DNA from: JANXQG01 sp963775975
GTDB lineage: Bacteria; Planctomycetota; Planctomycetia; Pirellulales; Thermoguttaceae
NCBI GenBank assembly: GCA_963775975.1
Contig: CAVZKX010000004.1
Coordinates: 1-64,000 of the forward strand
Reading direction: 5' to 3'
Length of the DNA stretch: 64,000 bases
Shown here: one piece after another, positions 16,084-24,297 of the stretch
Layout of the letters: each line of letters opens with the position of its first letter
How positions within the stretch are numbered: position 1 is the stretch's first letter
Notes under the pieces: generated by a model
What the model saw: only the letters and a program-made list of their open reading frames with translations
What the model was told of the DNA's origin: nothing
The model's database searches: none
Position numbers and translations under genes: made by a program

Positions 16084-17196
16084 CTACCCCACCGCCGACC
16101 CGATAAACCGCAGACCGTGAATCAAAATAAAGATGATGCCGATCACCGCCAACACGGTCTTGATCTGTTCTGTGCGGCTCGGTGGATCACCCGATAAAGT
16201 TGCCGTCGCCGGCGAAACCTGGGCAATCGGGCTGCTTTGCAACGGCTGGACACGGGAAGTTGAAATGGGGGCGCCCGCCGCGACTGTTCCGATACGGGGC
16301 AGTGGAGAGCCTATACGCGAGTTTGCTGCTTGCGGACTGACGAATGGATTCTCGGCGGACGAAGCGACCATGGCACTGGCATTGGAGGTCGTGGGACGCG
16401 GCGGCAGTGGATGCAACTCAGCCCCCAATCCCTCCGGAAGAGGGCTAGTGTGAGGTCCATTCGCAGGCATTTGTCGTGCGGCCGCAATCCCGCTCGCGGC
16501 TCCTTGCTCCCTGCTCTCTGCTCCCTGCCGCTCCGCCGGCAACCGCTCAAACGTCACATACGACGCGGCCAAAAACTGCCGTACCCGTCCGCAGTAGCTG
16601 CCCATCGTGTAGCCGCCGGTGAGAAAGTTGCCGCCCGCGCCGAACAAGACGCCGGCAATCTCACCGCGATTGTTATAGATGGGCCCGCCCGAATCGCCCC
16701 GCCGCGCCTGAACATCGACCTCGACCAATTCGGCGGGCAGATTTTTGCCCGGCGAGAGATACTCGGTGCAACGTCCGCCAACTGCCCGGTAGATTCCCTC
16801 GGGGCCATATCCGGCAATCGTCAACGGCTCGCCGGGCTGTGGCGTTTCTGTGGCCACGCGCAGCGGTTGGACGTTCGGCTTCTGAATTGCGAGCGCTGCC
16901 AGGTCCCAATCTCGATCCACTCGCAATATCAAAGCACCACTGCGAAAGCCGTCGGGAAAAACGACCGTGATCGGCCCGGTAGTGTCGCGGACCACGTGCC
17001 AATTCGTGACCACCAACCCATGATTGGCATCGACGGCCACCAGCGAGCCCGATCCCATCGACGTGCCGTCGCTCTCGGCGGCAATGACACGCACGACGGC
17101 CGGCTGGGGAACTTGTGCCGACGGCGCAAGCATTGTCGGCCATGCCAGCGCGGCCGACGGGCAAAGGACCAGGAATGCTGCCAGGGCTTTTTTCAC
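16084..17196 (-). CDS. secreted, membrane-anchored trypsin-like serine protease
   Basis: A 370-residue protein. Residues 1-18 (MKKALAAFLVLCPSAALA) are a signal peptide. The S1-family triad is present: His in VVTNWHVV, Asp in DRDWDLAALA and Ser in RRGDSGGPIYN. After the protease domain a low-complexity linker contains AERQGAESREQGAASG, encoded by GCTCC/CTGCTCCC-type simple sequence. The protein ends in a transmembrane helix (TVLAVIGIIFILIHGLRFIG). There is no PDZ domain, so this is not a complete DegP. It is predicted to act in the periplasm or at the cell surface, anchored at the C-terminus. It reads away from the surface protein at 17484. Confidence 0.88.
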   Translation of the reverse strand: MKKALAAFLVLCPSAALAWPTMLAPSAQVPQPAVVRVIAAESDGTSMGSGSLVAVDANHGLVVTNWHVVRDTTGPITVVFPDGFRSGALILRVDRDWDLAALAIQKPNVQPLRVATETPQPGEPLTIAGYGPEGIYRAVGGRCTEYLSPGKNLPAELVEVDVQARRGDSGGPIYNNRGEIAGVLFGAGGNFLTGGYTMGSYCGRVRQFLAASYVTFERLPAERQGAESREQGAASGIAAARQMPANGPHTSPLPEGLGAELHPLPPRPTTSNASAMVASSAENPFVSPQAANSRIGSPLPRIGTVAAGAPISTSRVQPLQSSPIAQVSPATATLSGDPPSRTEQIKTVLAVIGIIFILIHGLRFIGSAVG

Positions 17197-17383
17197 AGGT
17201 GCGTTTTCTGCTTTGCTGACTTACTTTCCGCGATGCGGCTACTCCCGTCTGAGCCCTCAACGCGGCGACGATGCCCCGTTTCGAATTCTTCGGACATTTG
17301 CTCCTGCGCCGTCCAACAATCGCCTGAGAGGCGGAATGTATGGCGAGTGTGCTAAACCCGGCAGAGGCGGTTTAGTACGCGCA

Positions 17384-17412
17384 TTGACAGTGGCGGTTAT
17401 TGCGAATACGCT
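17384..17412 (+). promoter_or_regulatory. possible sigma70-type promoter for the surface protein at 17484
   Basis: A perfect TTGACA (17384-17389) is followed after 17 bases by TACGCT (17407-17412), a poor -10 match. It lies in the divergent intergenic region, about 70 bases before the ATG. Confidence 0.3.
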
Positions 17413-17483
17413 ATTTATGACGGCCGCTCTATTGTTTTAATGCTCTTAAGGCGCGGTCCGCAGATGGGTGGGAAGGCCTTGCC

Positions 17484-20400
17484 ATGCTCGGTTCGTGGTT
17501 GTCTCGATGTATTGGCGGTCCCAGCAAGCGCCGGCGATTGCACGCAATTCGAAGTCCCTATTACCGCCGCTTGCGCTGCGAGCCGTTGGAATCCCGGCGG
17601 CTATTGACTGCCGCGACGATTACAAGCGTGAGCCCGGCATTCCCCGTGGCGACCGGCAGTGCGCAGACGTTTACCATCAACGGCAGCAACTTCCAGAGCG
17701 GTTGTAACGTGACGTTGCTGGACCTTGGCACGAGTCCCATTACCACCTATGCCAACAGGACGATATCCTCGTTGACTTCCACGCAGATTGTCATCAATCC
17801 CACCTTCGGGACGGCGCACGACGTTTGGGGCGTCGAAGTCATCAACCCCGGCAGCTCCGCATCGAACCAGTTCGACTTCGCGATAACACCGTCGAGCCAG
17901 CCTCAGCCGACTCGCTTCGGCGGCGACTACTCCACATCTAGCCCCCCGTCTCCGTCCTCGTTGAAAGCGGGGGGCGTTACCTTCGCAGTCCGCTATGTAA
18001 GTTCTAACGGAAATCCCAAGAATATCAGTAAGAGCGAGGCCCAGTCCTTGCTCGCTGGGGGCATAGACATCGTCATTGTTTTCGAGACGACCACCATGGA
18101 GATTCTCAACGGCTACAGCGCCGGCGCGGCGGACGCCACTACGGCCGTCAGCGAGGCGACGGCGGCCGGAGCACCCTCGAACTTCTTCTGTTATTTTGCT
18201 TGCGATTTTGACGCAAGCTCGAGCCAATACGCCGCGATTGACAACTATTTGAGCGGCGCGGCGTCCGTGATGGGCGTTAGCCGTGTGGGGCTTTACGCGG
18301 GGATTGGGCCCGTATCGCATGCGCTCGCGGCCGGCACGGCGAGCAAGGGATGGCAAGCGACGGCATGGTCTAGTGGAAATGTAGCCTCCGGAATCAGCCT
18401 TTTCCAATTCTATTTGTATAGTAACTTTTTCAGCGGCGAGTTGGATGCGGACGTGGGCTATGGCACCGACTTCGGCCAATGGACGCCCGCGGGGCTGAGC
18501 GCCTCGGCGACGGGCACTCAGACCATGTCGATCAGTTGGGGCAGTGCCGGCGTCGCCACCGGCTACACGCTGGATCGCGCGACTTCATCCACCGGGCCGT
18601 GGACGCAGGTCTATTCCGGCGCAAATACGTCTTTCGCCGACAGCGGCCTAGCGCCCGGCACGAAGTACTACTATGAGGCCTGCTTGAAGAACGGCAGCGG
18701 CAGTTCTTCATTCTCGCCGTCTGTTTCGGCCACGACCTTGTTGAGCGTGCCGACCAAGCTCGCGGCTTCGGCAACCGGCACCCAATCGATCTCGGTCACT
18801 TGGAATACAGTGACAAACGCAACGACCTACGACCTGCAGCGATCGACTTCAGCCAACGGCACGTATAGCGTAGTTTATTCCGGCGCCGCGGCGCAGTATA
18901 CTGACACTGCAGTACAGGCGGGCACGACCTATTACTATGAGGTCCGCGCCGACAACTCCGCGACCAACTCCGCCTATTCGTCGTACGTCTCGGCCACGGC
19001 TATATCCGGCGTGCCGACCGGGCTCACCGCCACGGCAACCGGCCCCCAATCGATCTCGATCACTTGGAACACGGTAACAGGCGCAACGACGTACGCCCTG
19101 CAGCGATCGACTTCGGCGAACGGCACTTATAGCTCGGTTTATTCCGGCACTGCAACGCAGTATACCGACACTGCGGCACAGCCCGGCACGACTTACTACT
19201 ATGAGGTCCGCTCCGGCACGAGCACAGGGAACTCCGCGTATTCGTCGCCGGTCTCCACGATAACCTACCCCGCAATACCGACGGGGCTGAGCGCCTCCGC
19301 GAGCGGGCCGCAGTCGATCTCCGTGAGTTGGAGCACGATGACAGGCGCTACGACCTACTTCGTACAACGCGCGACCGCATCGAGCGGGCCGTGGACGCCG
19401 ATCTACACCGGTTCGATAGCATCCTGCTCGAGCACATCATTGCAGCCGGCCACGACCTACTACTATGAAGTCAGTGCCGGCAACAGCAGCGGGAGTTCGG
19501 CGTACTCCTCGGCCGTCTCCGCGTCGACCACGCCGACGGTTGCTATCACCAGCCCGACCAACGGCCAGGTGTTTACGAGCTATCTCATCACCGTTAGCGG
19601 CGCAGCATCCGACACGGGAGGGCAAGGTCTGGCCAAAGTGACCGTCACCAACTCAACCAACGGCAGCTCAGGCCTCGAGACGCTCTCCGGCATGTCGGGC
19701 AGTTATGAAGTTAGCGGCATCGCGCTCGTTGTGGGGCAAAACATCATCAACGTGCAAGGATTCGACAAATCTGGCTACCGCAGCATCGTGGCGATGGTGA
19801 CTGTCACCTACAGTCCGCCAACTTGGAGCGGCGGAGGTTCGGACGCAAATTGGAGCACCGCCGCCAACTGGGGCGGGACCGCGCCGGTCGCCGGCAGCGA
19901 TCTGGTTTTCGCAAGCTCGACCGGGCTAAACACGACCAACGATCTCACCGCGGGCACGCAATTCGGCAACCTGACTTTCAATGCCGGCGCGGGTTCCTTT
20001 GCTTTGAACGGGAATAGCGTGAACCTAGGCGGAGTAATTACCAACAACAGCACGAACACGCAAACCATCAACTTGACGCTGGGCGGCGCGAATGTCCTCA
20101 CGAAAACCGGCGCCGGCACTGTGGTTCTTTCCGGCACAAACAGCTTTACGGGCGGCACGGTGGTAACCGGCGGGACGTTGAAGGTGACGACGCCAGCAGG
20201 CCTGCCGGACGGTTCCGATCTATCGATCGGCGCGAACGCCGTGACCTTGCTGGATGCGGCCGTCATTCCGGCCCCTGCAACTGCGACTACATTCCAGGCA
20301 TCTCCGGCGCCGCTCGCGGCGCCGGCTTCTGTGCTGGGTGAACAGTCGCCGTCATTCCACGACAAGGCGACCCAAGCTGCGATAATCGCTCACGCCGCGC

Positions 20401-20522
20401 GGAGGGTGGCCCGCCTCGGCAACTGGGCGGATTTGTCGAATGCCGATGACCGGCAGCACAAAAATGCCCTTGCCCTTCGTGCGGCCTGGGATGCGGTATT
20501 GGTTGAGTACGGTCAGGCGTAA
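17484..20522 (+). CDS. modular surface protein: LEPR-XLL-like signal, GH-like (DUF1906) domain, four FnIII repeats, autotransporter-type strands
   Basis: A 1012-residue exported protein. The basic N-terminus leads to CEPLESRRLLTA (residues 32-43), the planctomycete LEPR-XLL-type export motif. Then follow an IPT/TIG-like domain (about 45-135), a glycoside-hydrolase-like domain resembling DUF1906/Rv2525c (about 150-330; FAVRYVSSNGNPKN, FFCYFACDFDAS, RVGLYAGIG), four fibronectin type III repeats starting near residues 333, 421, 510 and 597, an Ig-like domain (ITSPTNGQVF) and an autotransporter-associated strand repeat (about 782-917; LTKTGAGTVVLSGTNSFTGG). The C-terminal helical tail is typical of planctomycete surface proteins. 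DUF1906 enzymes are thought to act on cell-wall glycans; activity here is inferred. Confidence 0.85.
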   Translation: MLGSWLSRCIGGPSKRRRLHAIRSPYYRRLRCEPLESRRLLTAATITSVSPAFPVATGSAQTFTINGSNFQSGCNVTLLDLGTSPITTYANRTISSLTSTQIVINPTFGTAHDVWGVEVINPGSSASNQFDFAITPSSQPQPTRFGGDYSTSSPPSPSSLKAGGVTFAVRYVSSNGNPKNISKSEAQSLLAGGIDIVIVFETTTMEILNGYSAGAADATTAVSEATAAGAPSNFFCYFACDFDASSSQYAAIDNYLSGAASVMGVSRVGLYAGIGPVSHALAAGTASKGWQATAWSSGNVASGISLFQFYLYSNFFSGELDADVGYGTDFGQWTPAGLSASATGTQTMSISWGSAGVATGYTLDRATSSTGPWTQVYSGANTSFADSGLAPGTKYYYEACLKNGSGSSSFSPSVSATTLLSVPTKLAASATGTQSISVTWNTVTNATTYDLQRSTSANGTYSVVYSGAAAQYTDTAVQAGTTYYYEVRADNSATNSAYSSYVSATAISGVPTGLTATATGPQSISITWNTVTGATTYALQRSTSANGTYSSVYSGTATQYTDTAAQPGTTYYYEVRSGTSTGNSAYSSPVSTITYPAIPTGLSASASGPQSISVSWSTMTGATTYFVQRATASSGPWTPIYTGSIASCSSTSLQPATTYYYEVSAGNSSGSSAYSSAVSASTTPTVAITSPTNGQVFTSYLITVSGAASDTGGQGLAKVTVTNSTNGSSGLETLSGMSGSYEVSGIALVVGQNIINVQGFDKSGYRSIVAMVTVTYSPPTWSGGGSDANWSTAANWGGTAPVAGSDLVFASSTGLNTTNDLTAGTQFGNLTFNAGAGSFALNGNSVNLGGVITNNSTNTQTINLTLGGANVLTKTGAGTVVLSGTNSFTGGTVVTGGTLKVTTPAGLPDGSDLSIGANAVTLLDAAVIPAPATATTFQASPAPLAAPASVLGEQSPSFHDKATQAAIIAHAARRVARLGNWADLSNADDRQHKNALALRAAWDAVLVEYGQA
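18482..19530 (+). repeat. four tandem FnIII-encoding repeats of about 265 bp
   Basis: Units start near 18482, 18748, 19013 and 19276 (spacing 266, 265, 263 bases). Units two and three share long near-identical stretches around ATACTGACACTGC and TACTATGAGGTCCGC, pointing to recent internal duplication within the surface protein gene. Confidence 0.8.
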
Positions 20523-20599
20523 GATCTTTGTCCACACGGTCACATCGAAGCGGCTTTTTCGCGGCCATTGGCGAAATCGTCGCCGTGCTCGTTAGAAGC

Positions 20600-21277
20600 T
20601 TAGCCGCCGTTCCGCGCGGCCGTCAGCGCGGGATGGCGCATGATCCGCCCTTCCACCAGATAGACCACATCCTCGGCAATGCTCGTGGCTAAGTCGGCGA
20701 TCCGCTCCAGGTTGCGGCTCACCGCCAAGAGCCGCAGCAGCGAGCCGACCTTGTCCGGCCGCCGGCGGATCTCGCTCTCGATCTCCCGGCGGATCGCAGC
20801 CTTCATTTGGTCGATCTCGTCGTCGCGGATGCAGATCGCCGACGCCTCCTCGGCGTTCATGTTCACCAGCGACTCGATCGCGTCCCGCAGAAGCGCCTGC
20901 GTCTTTTCGCACATCAAGCCCAGGTCGCAGGCCAGTTCGGGCGGCGGGTCGATCAACAGCCCATGCACCTTTCGGGCGATGTTCACCGCCAGGTCGCCGA
21001 TCCGCTCCAGGTCGTGATTGATCTTGAGCGTGGAGACTACGAACCGCAGATCGACGGCCAAGGGCTGATAGAGGGCGAGCGTCTTCAGACATTCTTCTTC
21101 GATCTCGATCTCGCGGAGGTCGATTTCCTCGTCCAGGCGCTCAACCTCGGCCGCCAACTCGTCGTCGCGTGTCTGGACCGCCCGGACCGCAAGCTCCACC
21201 TGGCCTTCGACCATCGTGCAGAGCGAGAGGACCTGCTGCTTGAGTTTGCTGATTTCGCGCTGGAAATGTGCCGACAT
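20600..21277 (-). CDS. phoU: phosphate transport system regulator PhoU
   Basis: A 225-residue all-helical protein of two PhoU domains. ATG 21277 gives the family start SAHFQREISKLKQQVLSLCT. The first repeat contains DEEIDLREIEIEEECLKTL and DLRFVVSTLKINHDLERIGD; the second ends RNLERIADLATSIAEDVVYL. The conserved ERIGD and ERIAD motifs bind metal clusters in known structures. PhoU damps Pho-regulon signalling through the PstSCAB transporter and PhoR. Those partners are not in the window, so the gene stands alone here. Confidence 0.95.
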   Translation of the reverse strand: MSAHFQREISKLKQQVLSLCTMVEGQVELAVRAVQTRDDELAAEVERLDEEIDLREIEIEEECLKTLALYQPLAVDLRFVVSTLKINHDLERIGDLAVNIARKVHGLLIDPPPELACDLGLMCEKTQALLRDAIESLVNMNAEEASAICIRDDEIDQMKAAIRREIESEIRRRPDKVGSLLRLLAVSRNLERIADLATSIAEDVVYLVEGRIMRHPALTAARNGG

Positions 21278-21344
21278 TTTACAATCGCTTGTTGCCTGCT
21301 TGATTATAGCTTGCAGTGGTGCAAAGCGACAAGGCGAAAACCCG

Positions 21345-21459
21345 CGTGGGGCAGATTTCCAACCTGTCATTCCTCGTAACGATGCTCCGCGTCGTTACGA
21401 GCTGGATGGACGCTCTGCGTCGCATCGTGGCCACCGGTAGGTTGAAAACCTGCCCCACG
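21345..21459. repeat. compound palindromic (MITE-like) element
   Basis: Outer arms 21345-21365 and 21439-21459 (21 bp, two mismatches) enclose an inner hairpin with arms TCGTAACGA (21374-21382) and TCGTTACGA (21392-21400). The whole unit of about 115 bp lies between the divergent phoU and aroK genes. It has no coding capacity. Confidence 0.8.
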
Positions 21460-21529
21460 TCGGCCACTCGCTTTACACCGTCCGAACCATCGACGATAAT
21501 CCCTTCATCCGTTGCAGGAAAGTTAGAAA

Positions 21530-22045
21530 ATGATGAATCTGGTGCTCATCGGCTATCGCGCGACCGGCAAAACGACCTTGGCTCGAGGTCTCGCCGAGCG
21601 GCTCGCTTGGGACTGGATCGATGCCGACGTGGAGATCGAACGGCGAGCCGGCAAGTCGATTGCCCGCATCTTTGCCGAAGACGGCGAGCCGGCCTTTCGC
21701 GACCTGGAGGCCGAAGTTATCGCCGACCTTTGCGGCCGGGAGCGGCTGGTGCTGGCAGCCGGCGGCGGCGCGGTAATGCGCGAGGAAAGCCGCCGGGCGA
21801 TGCGGCAGTCCGGGCACGTTGTCTGGCTCACCGCCACGCCGCCGACAATCCTCGCCCGCATGACGGCCGACGCCAGCACGGCCGACCGCCGGCCGAGCCT
21901 AACAAACCACCCGCCGCTGGAGGAAATCGTGCAGGTACTCGGCCGGCGGGAGCCGATATACCGCGAGGCGGCGCACCAGACAGTCGATACTGAGGGCAAG
22001 TCGGCAGAGGAGTTGGTCGAGGAGGTTCTCAAATCGCTGTCGTGA
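21530..22045 (+). CDS. aroK: shikimate kinase
   Basis: A 171-residue enzyme that phosphorylates shikimate at the 3-hydroxyl in aromatic amino-acid synthesis. The Walker A is GYRATGKTT; substrate-binding residues lie in DADVEIERRAG, PAFRDLEAE and AAGGGAVMRE; the LID arginine is in TADRRPSLT. The length is normal for the family. ATG 21530 follows CAGGAAAG. Its stop overlaps the next start (GTGA at 22042), so it is coupled to the prepilin peptidase. Confidence 0.95.
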   Translation: MMNLVLIGYRATGKTTLARGLAERLAWDWIDADVEIERRAGKSIARIFAEDGEPAFRDLEAEVIADLCGRERLVLAAGGGAVMREESRRAMRQSGHVVWLTATPPTILARMTADASTADRRPSLTNHPPLEEIVQVLGRREPIYREAAHQTVDTEGKSAEELVEEVLKSLS

Positions 22046-23413
22046 ACCAAATCCTTGCCATCCCGATTGAAGTTCGACTGGCGATCCTGTTCGTGTTGGG
22101 CTGTTGTTTCGGATCGTTGATCAATCTCGGCATCTATCGGCTGGCGTGGCATCAAAAGTCGCTCAGCCCGTGGTCGCTGGCGCCAAAAAACGCTCCGCAG
22201 CGACACGTTTGGGATCGCCTTCCGGTCGTCGGCTGGCTCGGACTGCGGCGCGAGGTACTGGTGCATGGGCGGGGCTTCTGGATTCGACCGATGTTGATCG
22301 AATTGTTTTGCGGTGCCGCGATGGTAGTTCTGTACCTATGGGAAGTTGCATGGTGTCAATTAGTCCTGACGCAGGGACAAGTCTTGAGTCCAGTTGGATT
22401 AATGGAGCCGGCCGGGATAGCATTGTCGGCGATCCGCCATGAGCAATTCCTAGCGCACGCGATTCTTTTTTGTTTTATGCTCGTTGCTTTTTGGATCGAC
22501 ATCGATGAAATGACCATTCCGGACGGCGTCACCTTGCCGGGAACGTTGCTAGGGCTTTTTATCGTAAGCTTATGGCCCTATGGGCTTTTACCGCAAGTTA
22601 CGGCGACGGGACCATTCGTGCCCCAAATAGTTCGTACAAGTGAACCCGAACAATTCCCCGTTTTAAGCTCGGTCTGGCTTACATCACCCGACGAGCTTCC
22701 GCCGAAGCCGGATGTCCCGTCGGCGTGGAAGTTCGTGCAGCCGTGGAACGTGCCGGCAGTTACCAGCGGATCAGCGCTGGCGGCAGCGATTTCGAGCTTC
22801 TGGATTTGGTGTCTCGCTTTAACCCCAGGCCATTGGTCGACGCGGCACGGCTACCTCGCGCGATGCGGGTTTTCATCGCGCGGATGGTGCGCGAACGGGC
22901 GACCTACGGCTTGATGGCTCTGGCCTCGGTCGGTTCAATCGTAATCGCCGCAGTCTGGTGGCAAGGAGGTCCGCACTGGGCCGGCCTGGCGACCGGACTG
23001 GCGGGACTCGTCGTTGGCGGCGCCTGACGCAGATAGTGCGAATCGTTGCTTCGGCCGCGATGGGCCGCGAGGCGATGGGCTTTGGCGACGTGACGCTGTT
23101 GGCGATGATCGGCGCGTTTCTCGGCTGGCAGGCGTCGATCGTGATTTTCTTCATGGCGCCGCTCTACGCCTTGCTGATCGGCATTGGCCGGCTGATTCTT
23201 CGCGGCGAACGGGAGATCCCCTTCGGCCCGTTCCTCTGCCTCGCCGCGGCGACGACAGTCGTTTACTGGCCCGCGATTTGGAGATTCTTTGAGCAGTACT
23301 TTTCGCTGGGCTGGAAGTTGCTCGCGGTCTTGTTCGTCTGCCTCTGCTTAATGCCCGTGCTGCTATTCCCGATTCGCTGGCTTGCAGATCGGATACGGGG
23401 GACAGAGCGCTAA
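22042..23413 (+). CDS. type IV prepilin peptidase (A24 family), two apparent frameshifts
   Basis: A multi-helix membrane peptidase that would cleave and N-methylate type IV pilin-like prepilins. It starts at GTG 22042, overlapping aroK. Frame one carries VLGCCFGSLINLGIYRLAW and the first catalytic Asp region FWIDIDEMTIPDGVTLPG. Near 22855 the sequence moves to a second frame (RVFIARMVRERATYGLMAL), and near 23020 to a third, which carries the second catalytic motif MGREAMGFGDVTLLAMIGA. Each step is explained by one missing base. The cytoplasmic CxxC domain of classical PilD is not evident, and a stretch of about 65 residues after the first Asp is unusual. It is probably intact in the organism if the breaks are sequencing errors. 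Confidence 0.75.
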
Positions 23414-23440
23414 GGCATTGAACCTTGAACATTGATCCTT

Positions 23441-23986
23441 CTACAGAGCATGGGACACAACGGCATTGGCATCCGCGCCAGCTTGCTCCCCACTCCCCAC
23501 CTCCCACTCCCCACTCCGCCCCGGGTACTTCCCATAAAAGCGTTTGATGAAATGCCGATGCCACCATGACGTCGGACAATGCGGAACCCAGCCCCAGCGG
23601 CGCATGAACCGCTCGGAGATTCGCCAATTGCCGGCATCGCAAAGCAGGGCGTCGCTGCGCTTCAGCCGGGCGATTTCGTCGAGCACCTCCAGGCAGACGC
23701 GAACCGATCGCATGCTCGTCTCGCGAGACGAAATCGCGTAGGCCAACGTCAGGAAGTTGGGAAACCGCCAAGGATGGTTGTAGTAGAGAATCACGCGGTC
23801 GCCGCTTCGACGCTGATGCATCCAACGGCCCAGCCAGAGGACTTCCGGCCCCACAAGCACCTTCGGCCACGGCCGGACTTTCACGCGCTGGAACCGTCCC
23901 CGTTCGACCACGATGATCCCATACCGCCGGCGGCGAAGCAGTTCTGCTCCGGAAGAAAGGTTGGTGATGGTTTCGAATAATCTCAT
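23441..23986 (-). CDS. conserved planctomycete hypothetical protein
   Basis: A 181-residue protein from ATG 23986 (MRLFETITNL). Conserved-looking blocks are RRRRYGIIVVERGRFQRVKV, LWLGRWMHQRRSGDRVILYY, ARLKRSDALLCDAGNWRIS and RRWGWVPHCPTSWWHRHFIK, then FYGKYPG. I recall this family from planctomycete genomes, without a known function. The basic, aromatic-rich sequence suggests nucleic-acid or surface binding, but nothing decides it. The last 25 residues (GEWEVGSGEQ onward) are encoded by CTCCCCAC-type simple sequence and look like an addition. Confidence 0.7.
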   Translation of the reverse strand: MRLFETITNLSSGAELLRRRRYGIIVVERGRFQRVKVRPWPKVLVGPEVLWLGRWMHQRRSGDRVILYYNHPWRFPNFLTLAYAISSRETSMRSVRVCLEVLDEIARLKRSDALLCDAGNWRISERFMRRWGWVPHCPTSWWHRHFIKRFYGKYPGRSGEWEVGSGEQAGADANAVVSHAL

Positions 23987-24297
23987 TGCCGGGGATGGTC
24001 CCGATTCTTGCCGCACATTCCAATTTCTGCCTGCGGATGGCGTGTCGCAAAAATGTGGCTGTGCCCTTTTTTTCGCCTGTCACGGCCCCACACACGCGCA
24101 TTCCATTCCTTAGCGTTACAAGTCTACCCCATAATTTGCCGCTGCCGGAAGGATGCCGCACGGCGCGGCTATGCCGGTTATGCCGGGCGACGCCATGATC
24201 GAGAGACGAAAATGTAGCCTCGCCATTACGGCAGCGACCGCGCCGCGCCGGCTTGACCTAGAGTTGGGCTGAAGAACCATTATTGGGCAACTGAACC
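23987..24297. other. intergenic region without recognisable genes
   Basis: This 311-base stretch separates the divergent hypothetical gene and the AAA ATPase gene. I see no convincing open frame, RNA gene or strong palindrome. Any promoter for the ATPase must lie here, but no consensus boxes stand out. Confidence 0.5.

Noticed and set aside
18482..19530. Regular repeats that might suggest a CRISPR-like array
   Set aside because: Units are about 265 bp and encode FnIII domains in one open frame; there are no short direct repeats with unique spacers.
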